Shown: in pieces, positions 16,715 through 24,935 of the stretch | How the letters are laid out: every line of letters starts with the position of its first letter | Numbering within the stretch: position 1 is the stretch's first letter | Assembly (NCBI RefSeq): GCF_019753765.1 | Contig: NZ_JAIJZW010000002.1 | Location: 124,001-188,000 of the forward strand | DNA: 64,000 nucleotides | From: Microbacterium marinilacus | GTDB lineage: Bacteria; Actinomycetota; Actinomycetes; Actinomycetales; Microbacteriaceae | Reading direction: 5' to 3' | Notes under the pieces: model-generated | The model's input: only the letters and a program-made list of their open reading frames with translations | What the model was told of the DNA's origin: nothing | Database searches by the model: none | Made by a program: the position numbers and the translations under genes

Positions 16715-17856
16715 CTCGGGGTCTCCTGATGCGGGCCCGTGGCGGACCTCCCGCGAGGGGAGGACGCCGTCCGGGCGGGTTCGGGAACGGTGTGCACGCC
16801 GCCGGGGGAGCCGCGGCGTTCGAGCGCGGCGACGAACACGAGCACGCGCGCCACCGCCGTGTACAGCTCGGTGGGGATCTCCTGGCCGAGGTCGCACGCC
16901 GCGTGCAGCGCGCGCGCCAGCGGGATGTCCCGCACCATCGGGACGCGCGCCTCCGCGGCCTTCTCGCGGATGCGGTCGGCGATGACGCCGCTGCCCTTGG
17001 CCACGACGCGGGGCGCCGAGCGCCCCGGCTCGTAGGTCAGCGCGACGGCCACGTGGGTCGGGTTGACGAGCACCACGTCCGCGCCGGTGACCGCGGCGAT
17101 CATGCGGTTGCGGCTCATGGACAGCTGCCGGGACCGGCGCTGCTGGCGGATGAGGGGATCGCCCTCGCTCCTCTTGTTCTCGTCCTTGGCCTCGCGCTTG
17201 GTCATGCGGGTGTGCTTCGTGTTGCGGCGCATCACCACCAGCACGTCGACGAGCGCGAGCGCGACGCCCACGGCGACCGCCACCCACAGCACCGCGACGG
17301 TCGCCCCCGCCGCCTCCGCCAGCAGCCGGCTGACGGAGTGCCCGCCGCTGGCGGCGAGCACCGGCACGAGGTTCGCGATCACGAGCCACAGGGCGCCGCC
17401 GATCGCGAGGGTCTTCAACAGGGCCTTCGCTCCCTGCCACAGCGCCTGCAGGCCGAACAGGCGACGCACGCCGGAGACCAGGTTGAACTGCTCGACGCGC
17501 CCGGTCAGTCCGCGCAGGTGGATGCCGCCCTGCGCGGCGGCGGCGAGCAGCGTCGCGATCGCCACGGCCGCGAGCAGCGGCCCGAGCGTGGCGCCGATCG
17601 ACTCGATCCCGTCGGCCAGCAGGGCGACCGCGCGCTGCGGGTCGGGCGAGCGGGTGATCGACGTCACCGCGATCATCTGCTCGGTGCCCGACGAGGCGCC
17701 CTCCGAGATCGCTCCGGCCGCCATCGCCCCCGCGGCGGCGATGCCCACCCACGCCGTCAGGTCCTGGCTGCGCGAGAGCCGGCCCTTGCGCCGGGCCTCG
17801 CGCAGGCGCTGGTCGGTGGCCTTCTCGGTGCGCTCTCCGCTGTCCGCCTCGGCCAT
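16711..17856 (-). CDS. flhB: Flagellar export switch protein FlhB
   Basis: 381-residue export-gate protein that switches substrate from rod/hook to filament type. Four membrane helices lie between about residues 35 and 210, and the autocleavage motif NPTH in VVLVNPTHVAVAL follows in the cytoplasmic domain. The C-terminal 30 residues form an extra Pro/Ser-rich tail. The ATG at 17856 shares its first base with the fliR stop, so the genes are coupled. All key residues for autocleavage are intact. Confidence 0.95.
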   Translation of the reverse strand: MAEADSGERTEKATDQRLREARRKGRLSRSQDLTAWVGIAAAGAMAAGAISEGASSGTEQMIAVTSITRSPDPQRAVALLADGIESIGATLGPLLAAVAIATLLAAAAQGGIHLRGLTGRVEQFNLVSGVRRLFGLQALWQGAKALLKTLAIGGALWLVIANLVPVLAASGGHSVSRLLAEAAGATVAVLWVAVAVGVALALVDVLVVMRRNTKHTRMTKREAKDENKRSEGDPLIRQQRRSRQLSMSRNRMIAAVTGADVVLVNPTHVAVALTYEPGRSAPRVVAKGSGVIADRIREKAAEARVPMVRDIPLARALHAACDLGQEIPTELYTAVARVLVFVAALERRGSPGGVHTVPEPARTASSPRGRSATGPHQETPR

Positions 17857-18629
17857 CAGCGCACCCCCTGCAGCAGTCCGAGCGCGTCGCGCGACAGCGC
17901 GGAGACGACGCCCGGCAGCACGAGGAACACGACGCCGGCGAGCAGCAGCGTGAGCATGATCTTCAGGGGGAAGCCGAGGGCGAACGCGTTGAGGGCGGGG
18001 GCGACGCGGGTGACCAGCCCGAGCCCGACGTCGGCGAGGAACAGCACGAGGATGAGCGGCCCCGCGATCTGCACGGCGGCGAGCATCATCTGGCCGACCA
18101 CGTCGACGAGCAGCTCGGCGGGCTGCGAGATGCGCAGGACGCCGTCCACCGGCACAGCGGCGAAGCTGCGCGCGAGGCCGGCGATCACGAGCTGGTAGCC
18201 GTTCGACGCGAACAGCAGCACGACCGCCGTCAGCTGGAACAGCCTGGTGAACTGGGCGCCGTTCACCATCGACTGCGGATCGAAGGCCTGCGCGAGCTGG
18301 AAGCCGCCGAACGTGTCGATCAGGTTGCCCGCCGCCTGGACCGCCGAGAACACCGCGAGCACGAGGAAGCCGAGGAGCGCCCCGGTGGCCACCTGCAGCA
18401 CCAGCGCGCCGAAGAACGGCCACACGCCCGCCGCGGAGGTGTCGACGCCCTCGTATCCCGGCGCGACGGCGGTGCCGATCGCCAGAGCGAGCCCGATGCC
18501 GAGCATCGCCTTGATGCGCGCCGGGATGGCGCCGTGCGAGAACGGCGGCGCGATCATCAGGAAGGCGGTGATGCGCACGGCCGCCATCATGGTCGCCTCG
18601 AGCCACGTGAAGTCGACGGGGATGTCCAC
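17856..18629 (-). CDS. fliR: Flagellar export gate protein FliR
   Basis: 257-residue membrane protein with six hydrophobic helices, part of the FliPQR export pore. The typical segment FDTFGG/QAFDPQSMVNG after helix 3 and the late LFLADVGLGLVTRVAPALNAF block are present. Start and length fit the family. It lies directly between fliQ and flhB with near-zero spacing. Confidence 0.93.
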   Translation of the reverse strand: MDIPVDFTWLEATMMAAVRITAFLMIAPPFSHGAIPARIKAMLGIGLALAIGTAVAPGYEGVDTSAAGVWPFFGALVLQVATGALLGFLVLAVFSAVQAAGNLIDTFGGFQLAQAFDPQSMVNGAQFTRLFQLTAVVLLFASNGYQLVIAGLARSFAAVPVDGVLRISQPAELLVDVVGQMMLAAVQIAGPLILVLFLADVGLGLVTRVAPALNAFALGFPLKIMLTLLLAGVVFLVLPGVVSALSRDALGLLQGVR

Positions 18630-18632
18630 GCG

Positions 18633-18908
18633 TCAGCCGCCCGACAGCAGCGACGGTATGCGTCCGAACATCTCGTTCGTGAAGGCGATGATCTCGGCGA
18701 TCATCCAGTTGCCGCACACGAGCAGCGCGATGCCGACGGCGACGACCTTCGGCACGAACGAGAGCGTCACCTCCTGCACCTGCGTGATCGACTGCAGCAG
18801 CGAGATCGCGAACCCGACGACGAGCGCCGTCACCAGCAGGGGAGCGGCGAGCTTGGCGGCGACGATCAGCCCCTGCATGCCGATGTCGAGGACCGCCTCG
18901 GGCGTCAT
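18633..18908 (-). CDS. fliQ: Flagellar export gate protein FliQ
   Basis: 91-residue, two-helix membrane protein of the FliPQR pore, with the family block SLLQSITQVQEVTLSFVPK between the helices. The ATG at 18908 overlaps the fliP stop. Size and order fliP-fliQ-fliR are canonical. Confidence 0.93.
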   Translation of the reverse strand: MTPEAVLDIGMQGLIVAAKLAAPLLVTALVVGFAISLLQSITQVQEVTLSFVPKVVAVGIALLVCGNWMIAEIIAFTNEMFGRIPSLLSGG

Positions 18909-19765
18909 CCGCCGCCTCCGGCGTAGGACTCCAGCAGCGAGCGGATGATGAGACCCCAGCCGTCCACGAGGATGAACAGCAGGATCTTGAACGGCAGCGA
19001 GATCATGACCGGGGGCAGCATCATCATGCCCATCGCCATCAGAGCGGACGCGACGACGAGGTCGATGATCAGGAACGGCACGAAGATGACGAAGCCGATG
19101 ATGAAGGCGGCGCGCAGCTCCGAGATCATGAACGCGGGGATCAGCGTGTACAGCGGGACGGCGGCCGCGTCCTGCGGGTTCGGCTGGTCGGAGACCCGCG
19201 TCATGAGCGCGAGGTCCTCCTCGCGGGTGTACTGCAGCATCCAGTCGCGCAGCGGCCCCTGGCCGAGGTCCACGGCCTGCGCGAACGTGAGCGACCCGTC
19301 GACGTACGGCTGCACGGCGATCTCGTTGACGTCCGTCAGCACCGGCCACATGATGAACAGCGACAGGAACAGCGCCAGCCCCGCGAGCACCTGGTTCGGC
19401 GGGATCGACGGCAGCGAGAGGGCGTTCCTCGCCATCGCGAGCACCACGAAGATCTTGGTGAACGACGACATCATCAGCAGCAGCGCCGGAGCGACCGACA
19501 GCAGGGTGATGCCGAGCAGCGTCAGGATCGACGCGGACGGCGAGCCGTTCACGCCGTTGATCTCCACCGTCACGCCCTCTCCGGGCGCCTCGGTCGGCAA
19601 CACGGGATCCGCCGGCGGCGTGGGGGCGACGGGCGCGGCATGAGCCAGCGCGGGGGACAGGATCATCGCCACCACGGCGACCAGCACCGCGACGGCCAGC
19701 AGCACCGCGCAGCGGGCGGCCCAGTGCGCCAGCCTTCCCGGCTGGTCGCGGCGCGCGGCGTTCAT
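18905..19765 (-). CDS. fliP: Flagellar export gate protein FliP
   Basis: 286-residue pore protein of the export gate. It starts with a basic N-terminus and a signal-peptide-like helix (about residues 20-50), followed by the FliP core: ALLLMMSSFTKIFVVLAMAR, the PPNQVLAGLALFLSLFIM block, and the C-terminal ALMAMGMMMLPPVMISLPFK motif. The ATG at 19765 is chosen because it overlaps the fliO stop (ATGA); a longer in-frame start at 19801 would run 12 codons into fliO. Confidence 0.94.
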   Translation of the reverse strand: MNAARRDQPGRLAHWAARCAVLLAVAVLVAVVAMILSPALAHAAPVAPTPPADPVLPTEAPGEGVTVEINGVNGSPSASILTLLGITLLSVAPALLLMMSSFTKIFVVLAMARNALSLPSIPPNQVLAGLALFLSLFIMWPVLTDVNEIAVQPYVDGSLTFAQAVDLGQGPLRDWMLQYTREEDLALMTRVSDQPNPQDAAAVPLYTLIPAFMISELRAAFIIGFVIFVPFLIIDLVVASALMAMGMMMLPPVMISLPFKILLFILVDGWGLIIRSLLESYAGGGG

Positions 19766-20220
19766 CGCCGGGTGCGGAGCGCCGCTGCCGTCTGGCGCCA
19801 CGTCTCCGGCGAGAGGATCGAGCCGCGCAGCGGGTCGGCGCCGCCGGGGCGAGCGCTGCGGCGGTCGCGGCGCAGCGCGGGCTCGGCCTCGTCCGGCCCC
19901 GTCTTCGCGGGGGAGTCCGCGTCCGCCGCCTCCGCGAGGAGCCGCTCGAACTCGCTCACGACGTCCGCCGCGGGGGTGCTTCCCGCGCCCGGCTCGCCGA
20001 TGCGCTGGGGAGCGCGTGCGCGGTCGACGACCGAGATGCCGTGCTCCGTGACGCCGAGCACATAGCGCGTCCCCTCGATCTCGACGACGACCAGCTGCGC
20101 CTTGCCGCCGAGCCCCCGACGGGACAGCACGGAGATCCGCTCCTCGCGACGGCCGCGCGCGGTGCGGCCCGTGGTCCCGCGCGCGATGCGGCGCTGCAGG
20201 AACCAGAGCAGCCCGAGCAC
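19762..20220 (-). CDS. fliO: Flagellar assembly protein FliO-like
   Basis: FliO is a small bitopic protein that helps assemble the FliPQR pore. Here the frame has an N-terminal hydrophobic stretch ending LGLLWFLQRRIARG, then ISVLSRRGLGGKAQLVVVEI and YVLGVTEHGISVV, the FliO cytoplasmic fold, and a disordered tail. The only conventional start in frame is the GTG at 20220, which cuts the membrane helix in half. The frame and its hydrophobicity continue upstream to a CTG at 20268, next to the fliN stop. The true start is therefore uncertain and may be a CTG. Confidence 0.8.
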   Translation of the reverse strand: MLGLLWFLQRRIARGTTGRTARGRREERISVLSRRGLGGKAQLVVVEIEGTRYVLGVTEHGISVVDRARAPQRIGEPGAGSTPAADVVSEFERLLAEAADADSPAKTGPDEAEPALRRDRRSARPGGADPLRGSILSPETWRQTAAALRTRR

Positions 20221-20269
20221 CGCCGCGAGCGAGACCGCGACGCGCAGGGCGAGGAGCAGATCGTCCAGG

Positions 20270-20935
20270 TCAGACCTCGGCGTTCTCGAGGATGCGCGTG
20301 ATGCGCACCGCGTAGTCCTGGTCGACGACGACGATCTCGCCGTGCGCGATCAGCCGGCCGTTGAGCTTGACGTCGGCCGGAGCGCCGGCCGACCGGTCCA
20401 GCTCGACCACGCGGCCGGGGGTGAGATCGAGCACGTCCCGCACCGCCATGCGGGTGCGGCCGATCTCGACGGTCAGATCCATCTCGACGCCCGCGATCCG
20501 GTGCAGCCGACGCGAGCTCGTCGACGCGGCCGAGGAAGCCGCGGTGCCCGGCGTCACACGCACCGCGAGACGCCCGACGACGCGACCGGCGTCGTCCTGC
20601 AGGTCGAAGATCTGGGCCTGCGGGTGCGAGAAGAGCGCCGAGGCGTCGCCGAGGCGGGTCTGACCCAGCACGCCCGGTCCGAGCGTGGCGGCGGCCGCGT
20701 CGAGGGCGTCGTGCAGACGGTCGCCGAGCGGAGCGTGCGGCACGCCGTCGTTGAGGGCGCCGGGGTCCAGCAGCAGCACCGCCAACTCGGCGCTCGTGTC
20801 GCCGACGTACGACGCGATGACGGCGTCGCCGGTGTCGCCCGAGGCCTGCGAGGCACGAGCGCTGATCGCGGTCGTCGTCGGCATCCGCGCCGCGAAGGCG
20901 GCGGCGACGGCGGACTCGTGGGCGGTGATGCTCAC
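20270..20935 (-). CDS. fliN: Flagellar motor switch protein FliN
   Basis: 221-residue C-ring subunit. The C-terminal 80 residues are the SpoA/FliN domain (VEMDLTVEIGRTRMAVRDVL, then GRVVELDRSAGAPADVKLNGRL given in two parts, and ILVVDQDYAVRI-like end). The N-terminal 140 residues form an extra region (VAVLLLDPGALND-like block) resembling the CheC/FliY-type extension, but no clear CheC catalytic motif is seen. The GTG at 20935 overlaps the fliM stop. It could equally be called FliY-like because of its length. Confidence 0.9.
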   Translation of the reverse strand: MSITAHESAVAAAFAARMPTTTAISARASQASGDTGDAVIASYVGDTSAELAVLLLDPGALNDGVPHAPLGDRLHDALDAAAATLGPGVLGQTRLGDASALFSHPQAQIFDLQDDAGRVVGRLAVRVTPGTAASSAASTSSRRLHRIAGVEMDLTVEIGRTRMAVRDVLDLTPGRVVELDRSAGAPADVKLNGRLIAHGEIVVVDQDYAVRITRILENAEV

Positions 20936-21885
20936 CTGGGCTCCTCTGGATCGGCATGGTCGGGACGGTCCGCGGCCGCGGACCCGTCCGATGAGGTGGC
21001 GGTGACGACGCACGCGAGCCGGGCGCCGCTCGTCCCCACCGCGGCCGTCGCGACCGGGACGTCGCCGGCGACGAGGTCGAGGGGACGGTCGTGCGCGTGG
21101 GGCACGCGGATGAGGTCTCCCACGGACAGCCCCAGCACGTCGGCGGGGTGCACGGTCAGCGGGGCGAGGCGCAGCGAGAGGTCGACCGGGGTCTCCTCGA
21201 CCTGTCGGCGGATGAGCCTCGGAGCCGTCTCCGCGGGGGCCGTGGGATTGTCGACGTTGAGCCGTTCCAGCACGAGGTGCGCGGGCAGCATGACGCTGGC
21301 GGGCACCGGGCGCTCGCCCAGCAGCAGCGAGAACTGGGCCACGACGACCAGGTCGCCGGCCGAGGCGAGCTGCGCGAACTGGGGGCTGTACTGGATGCCC
21401 GCGACCGTCAGACCGCGCGGGAACAGCCCGCCGAGCGCGTTGCCCAGATGGTCGAGGGCGCCCGCGGTGAGATGCCGGATGAGCGCCTGCTCGACCGGCG
21501 TGAGAGCGCGCTCCTCGGCGATGTCGACGGGACGCCCGCCCACCATCTGCACGATCCACGACAGCGCCGCCGACAGCGGGAACTGCACGATTCCCTTGCC
21601 CTCGACATCGGGCAGCGAGCACACGACGATCGTCGTGGTCGGCGGGAGGGAGTCGGCGTACTCGGCATAGGTGCGCAGCGAGACCTGCTGCAGGCCGACG
21701 TGCGCGCGCACGCGGATCTTGTCGGTCAGCTGCGTCGCCCACTGGCGCGCGAACGTCTCGAAGGCCAGCTCGAGCACGCGGGCGTGCTCGCGCGCGAGCG
21801 TCGCCGGGCGGCCGAAGTCGTACGGCTCGACGGCCGGCGCCGCATCCGCCGGCGCAAGCACGGTCGCGCGCTGCTCGATCACCAC
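20932..21885 (-). CDS. fliM: Flagellar motor switch protein FliM
   Basis: 317-residue switch protein that contacts FliG and FliN. The middle CheC-like domain (residues about 40-210: TLAREHARVLELAFETFARQ, VQMVGGRPVD, GALDHLGNALGGLFP) and the C-terminal SpoA domain (VDLSLRLAPLTVHPADVLGL) are present. The N-terminal CheY-binding LSQxEIDALL peptide of many FliM proteins is not evident, and no che genes occur in the window. Two tandem GTG codons (21885 and 21882) could start it; they lie 8 bases from a FliA-type -10 box. Confidence 0.92.
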   Translation of the reverse strand: MVIEQRATVLAPADAAPAVEPYDFGRPATLAREHARVLELAFETFARQWATQLTDKIRVRAHVGLQQVSLRTYAEYADSLPPTTTIVVCSLPDVEGKGIVQFPLSAALSWIVQMVGGRPVDIAEERALTPVEQALIRHLTAGALDHLGNALGGLFPRGLTVAGIQYSPQFAQLASAGDLVVVAQFSLLLGERPVPASVMLPAHLVLERLNVDNPTAPAETAPRLIRRQVEETPVDLSLRLAPLTVHPADVLGLSVGDLIRVPHAHDRPLDLVAGDVPVATAAVGTSGARLACVVTATSSDGSAAADRPDHADPEEPR

Positions 21886-21893
21886 GAACCCGA

Positions 21894-21920
21894 CTATCGG
21901 GCGCGTGGCGGTGCGCGTAA
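21894..21920 (-). promoter_or_regulatory. FliA-type promoter of the fliM-flhA operon
   Basis: On the minus strand TTAC (21920-21917), 15 nt, CCCGATAG (21901-21894); the -35 equals that of fliC and flgN and the -10 has one change. It lies in the 90-bp gap after motB, immediately before the fliM start. Confidence 0.6.
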
Positions 21921-21975
21921 GGAGCGGCGCGCGCCGGATCGGCGCCGCCGGGTCAGAGGGGGAAAGGCATCGCGG

Positions 21976-22797
21976 TCAGGAGGGGGCGTCCCCCTCCACC
22001 AGCCCCGGGATGAGCGCGCGCACCTCCTCCGCGGCGTCCGAGAGCACGACGATGTCGACGCGGCGGTTGCGGGCCAGCGACTCGTCGTCCGATCCGTCCG
22101 CCAGGGGACGCGTGGCGCCGAACCCCACCGCCTGCGTCCGGTCGCCCTGCAGGCCGTCGGCCTCCACGAGATGCCGCAGCACCTGGGTCGCCCGGCCGGA
22201 GGACAGCTCCCAGTTCGTGGGGTAGGGGGCGACCGGCGCGCGGTGATCGGCATGCCCCTCGACCGAGATCCGGTTCGGAACGTCCACGAGCACCGATCCG
22301 AGGGCGTCGAGCACCGTCACGGCCTTGGCGGTCAGGTCGACGCTGTTGGTCGAGAAGAACGTCTCGGCGCCGACCAGGCCCACCGTGAGGCCGCGGTCGT
22401 CGATCGTGAACTCCGCCGTGTCCGCGATGCCCCGGGCCTCGAGCGCGCCCTCGAGGCGCTCACGCAGCGAACGCAGGTCGTCGAGCTCGGCCTGCGCCGC
22501 GGCGAGGTCGGCGTTGGACGCGTAGCCGACGTCCTTCGCGCGCAGCTCCGGGGGCAGCACCAGGCCGGAGAAGTCGATCTCGTCGGTGGGCTCCTGGCCG
22601 AAGCCCGTCGCCAGCGAGTCGCGCAGCGCGTCGAACTTCTGCTGGTCGACGCTCGACATCGCGAACAGCACGATGAACAGGCACATCAGCACCGTGACCA
22701 TGTCGAGGTAGGACGCCATCCAGCGCTCGTCGGGCCCGTCGTGCCCGTTCGCCGCGTGGTCGGGCACGCGGCGCCGACCGCCGCCGCGCACGCTCAC
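21976..22797 (-). CDS. motB: Flagellar stator protein MotB
   Basis: 273-residue stator subunit. One membrane helix contains the proton-binding aspartate in WMASYLDMVTVLMCLFIVLF, followed by the plug/linker region and a C-terminal OmpA-type peptidoglycan-binding domain (ISVEGHADHRAPV, then NWELSSGRATQVLRHLVE). All key residues are intact. The GTG at 22797 overlaps the motA stop. Longer frames upstream fall inside motA. Confidence 0.94.
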   Translation of the reverse strand: MSVRGGGRRRVPDHAANGHDGPDERWMASYLDMVTVLMCLFIVLFAMSSVDQQKFDALRDSLATGFGQEPTDEIDFSGLVLPPELRAKDVGYASNADLAAAQAELDDLRSLRERLEGALEARGIADTAEFTIDDRGLTVGLVGAETFFSTNSVDLTAKAVTVLDALGSVLVDVPNRISVEGHADHRAPVAPYPTNWELSSGRATQVLRHLVEADGLQGDRTQAVGFGATRPLADGSDDESLARNRRVDIVVLSDAAEEVRALIPGLVEGDAPS

Positions 22798-23594
22798 GAC
22801 GTCTCCACCGGCTCGGGCGCCGGCTCGCGCTCTTCCTTCGCGCGCGCCGGCCGCTCGACGACGAGCGCCTGCAGACGCTCGCCGACCAGGTGCGGCGGGC
22901 TGCCGGACTGCACCGCGAGCATGCCCTCCAGGACCAGTGTCATCCGCTCCAGCTCGAGCTCTCCGAGACGCTGCAGCCGGTTTCCGATGGGCAGCCAGAT
23001 GAAGTTGGCCGACAGCAGGCCCCACAGCGTGGCCACGAAGGCGGCGGCGATCATCGGACCGAGCGTGTCGGGGGTGTCGAGCTGCTCGAGCACGTGGGTC
23101 AGGGACACGACGGTGCCGATGATGCCCACGGTGGGGGCATAGCCGCCCAGCGTCGCGAAGAACCGGGAGGCGGTGCGGTTGCGCGCCGCCGTCGAGGCGA
23201 TCTCGTCCTCGAGCATGACGCGCAGCTCGTCGGCGTCGGTGCCGTCGGCGATGCTCTGCAGCGCCCGGCGGGCGAACGGGTCGGCGGCGTCGGGCACGAG
23301 CTGCTCGAGCGACAGCAGGCCCTCGGCGCGCGCCTTCTCCGCGTACGCGACGATGTCGTCGATCATCGCGGACGCCTTGCGGCGGTCGCCGCGCACGGCG
23401 CGGGGAAGGGCTTTCACGGCGGAGACGGCGTCGCGCACCGTGGCGCTGGCGATGCCGATCGCGATCGTGCCGCCGAAGACGAGCACCATCGGCGCGGGCA
23501 GGAAGAGCGAGGCGATGCTCGCGTGCTCGAGCGTGATCATCGCGTACAGCGAGCCGAACGCGAGGACGATGCCGACCAGGAACGCGGGATCCAT
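22794..23594 (-). CDS. motA: Flagellar stator protein MotA
   Basis: 266-residue proton-channel subunit with four membrane helices. The cytoplasmic loop contains charged residues that drive FliG, and the C-terminal helices contain GGYAPTVGIIGTVVSLTHVL with the conserved proline and glycine residues. The N-terminal MDPAFLVGIVLAFGSLYAM helix is typical. The ATG at 23594 overlaps the flbD stop by one base. Order flbD-motA-motB is as in other Gram-positive flagellar clusters. Confidence 0.94.
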   Translation of the reverse strand: MDPAFLVGIVLAFGSLYAMITLEHASIASLFLPAPMVLVFGGTIAIGIASATVRDAVSAVKALPRAVRGDRRKASAMIDDIVAYAEKARAEGLLSLEQLVPDAADPFARRALQSIADGTDADELRVMLEDEIASTAARNRTASRFFATLGGYAPTVGIIGTVVSLTHVLEQLDTPDTLGPMIAAAFVATLWGLLSANFIWLPIGNRLQRLGELELERMTLVLEGMLAVQSGSPPHLVGERLQALVVERPARAKEEREPAPEPVETS

Positions 23595-23827
23595 CAGCCG
23601 GTCACCCCCTCGCCGCGAGCGGCGGACCGCACACCGGCGGCGGCCGCGGCGAGCACCTCGGCGCGGAACGAGAAGATGCGGCCGATCACCTCGTCCATGG
23701 TCTCCAGGACGATGAAGGTCGCTCCGTCCACCATGACCAGAGTGGTGTCGGGCGATGCGTGAATCCGCTCGACGAGGTCGGGATTCACCGCGAACCGCGT
23801 GCGGTTCAGGCGCGTGACGACGATCAT
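23594..23827 (-). CDS. flbD: Flagellar FlbD family protein
   Basis: 77-residue protein of the small FlbD family: MIVVTRLNRTRFAVNPDLVE at the start and VMVDGATFIVLETMDEVIGR later. Members occur next to flgE or motA in Gram-positive flagellar operons; in Bacillus the orthologue SwrD increases motor torque. The family name should not be confused with the Caulobacter regulator FlbD. The gene now starts a new transcription unit, because a toxin-antitoxin-like pair separates it from flgE. Confidence 0.9.
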   Translation of the reverse strand: MIVVTRLNRTRFAVNPDLVERIHASPDTTLVMVDGATFIVLETMDEVIGRIFSFRAEVLAAAAAGVRSAARGEGVTG

Positions 23828-23932
23828 GGCTCCATCCTGGAAATGCAGTGCGTCGATCCGGGGGATCTCGTGACGCGTGCGACCCGTCCTGGGTCGCGAT
23901 GCCGGCGGCCCGTCCTGGACCGTCGAAGAGGA

Positions 23933-23959
23933 CTGTCGGCAGACGCGCGGCGGCGGTTA
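23933..23959 (-). promoter_or_regulatory. FliA-type promoter of flbD-motA-motB
   Basis: On the minus strand TAAC (23959-23956), 15 nt, GCCGACAG (23940-23933); one change from the flgB promoter. It gives a leader of about 100 nt to flbD. Confidence 0.5.
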
Positions 23960-23987
23960 GGCGCGTATCGAGCATGTGGTGCTCAGG

Positions 23988-24009
23988 GTTTCCAACAATG
24001 TTGGATACT
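23988..24009 (+). promoter_or_regulatory. Palindromic operator and -10 box of the second AbiE-like pair
   Basis: Inverted repeat GTTTCCAAC (23988-23996), 3 nt, GTTGGATAC (24000-24008), with one mismatch per 9-bp arm and a perfect TCCAAC/GTTGGA core. A -10-like GATACT at 24004-24009 overlaps the right arm. It probably serves for autoregulation by the AbiEi-like protein 20 bases downstream. Confidence 0.5.
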
Positions 24010-24029
24010 CTGAACAACTAGGAGGCGAC

Positions 24030-24935
24030 ATGGATGCGACGGCGGCGATCAGGGCGCTGGCCGAGAGGGGCGTGCGTGTCACCCCGCTGAGCGCGGACCT
24101 GCTCCGCGCACAGGACGGCACGCTGTACCGCATCGCACGCAGGCCGAACCCGGCCGCCGTGCGCGAGCTACGAGATCAGCACCCGGACGTCACGATCATC
24201 GCGCCCGTCGTTCGCACCACGGCCGCCATGAGAGAGCTCGCCGCACTGGACGGCAGAGTGATGCTCATCACGCAGCCGCCGCGACCGTCTGAGTCGACCG
24301 CAGGCAAGCGCGGTCCGGCGCCGCGGACGCAGTGGGCTGCCGCGCGCGCCCTGCTCGCCCATCCCGGGCGGCGATGGAGCCAGCGCGAGCTCGCCGCCGC
24401 GGCGGGTGTGTCCTCCGGCGCCGTCAACAGTGCCTTGAACCAGTCCCTCGCACCGTTCGTGCGCATGGACGTGCGGTGGTCGGTCGTGGACCCGGAAGGG
24501 CTGTGGGACTGGCTCGCGTCCGTCTACAGACCGGCCGAGACGCTGACGACGTACTGGTGGCGCGATGATGCACTCGACGTCCAGGCCGACTCCGTCGTCG
24601 CCGCCGACCCGGCCGCAGTTCTCACTGGCGATCTCGCGGCCGATCGCTACTTCGGCTGGCGGCGACCCGAGCACGCGATGTTCTACAGCAACCTCGGCGC
24701 CCCCGACATGGCGGCGCTCGGCTTCGCGATGGACGACGAGGGCGGTCACACCATCGCACTCTCCGTGCCCTCGGACAAGAGCGTCCCCGCGCAGGCGACG
24801 ACCATCCAAGGGGTGCAGTGCGCAGACCCGTTCCTCGTGGCGTGGGACGTCCAGCGCACGGGTACCACCGGCGATCACGATGAGGCGGCCCGCATGATTC
24901 GAGACGAGACGATCCGGCGGTTCGCTCGTGTCTGA
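24030..24935 (+). CDS. AbiEi-like antitoxin/regulator of a second type IV pair
   Basis: 301-residue protein with a helix-turn-helix segment around residues 115-145 (WSQRELAAAAGVSSGAVNSA) and a C-terminal domain containing LTGDLAADRYFGWRRPEHAM and FLVAWDVQRTG, the pattern of AbiEi-type proteins that carry the AbiEi C-terminal domain. It is followed with a short overlap by a nucleotidyltransferase-like gene, which makes an antitoxin role likely. The ATG at 24030 has AGGAGG just upstream. The gene lies opposite to the flagellar genes on both sides, so it is probably an inserted cassette. Confidence 0.65.
   Translation: MDATAAIRALAERGVRVTPLSADLLRAQDGTLYRIARRPNPAAVRELRDQHPDVTIIAPVVRTTAAMRELAALDGRVMLITQPPRPSESTAGKRGPAPRTQWAAARALLAHPGRRWSQRELAAAAGVSSGAVNSALNQSLAPFVRMDVRWSVVDPEGLWDWLASVYRPAETLTTYWWRDDALDVQADSVVAADPAAVLTGDLAADRYFGWRRPEHAMFYSNLGAPDMAALGFAMDDEGGHTIALSVPSDKSVPAQATTIQGVQCADPFLVAWDVQRTGTTGDHDEAARMIRDETIRRFARV

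Noticed and set aside
14642..16729. A 695-codon plus-strand frame opposite flhA
   Set aside because: Arg/Asp/His-rich shadow of flhA, with no ribosome binding site or homology.
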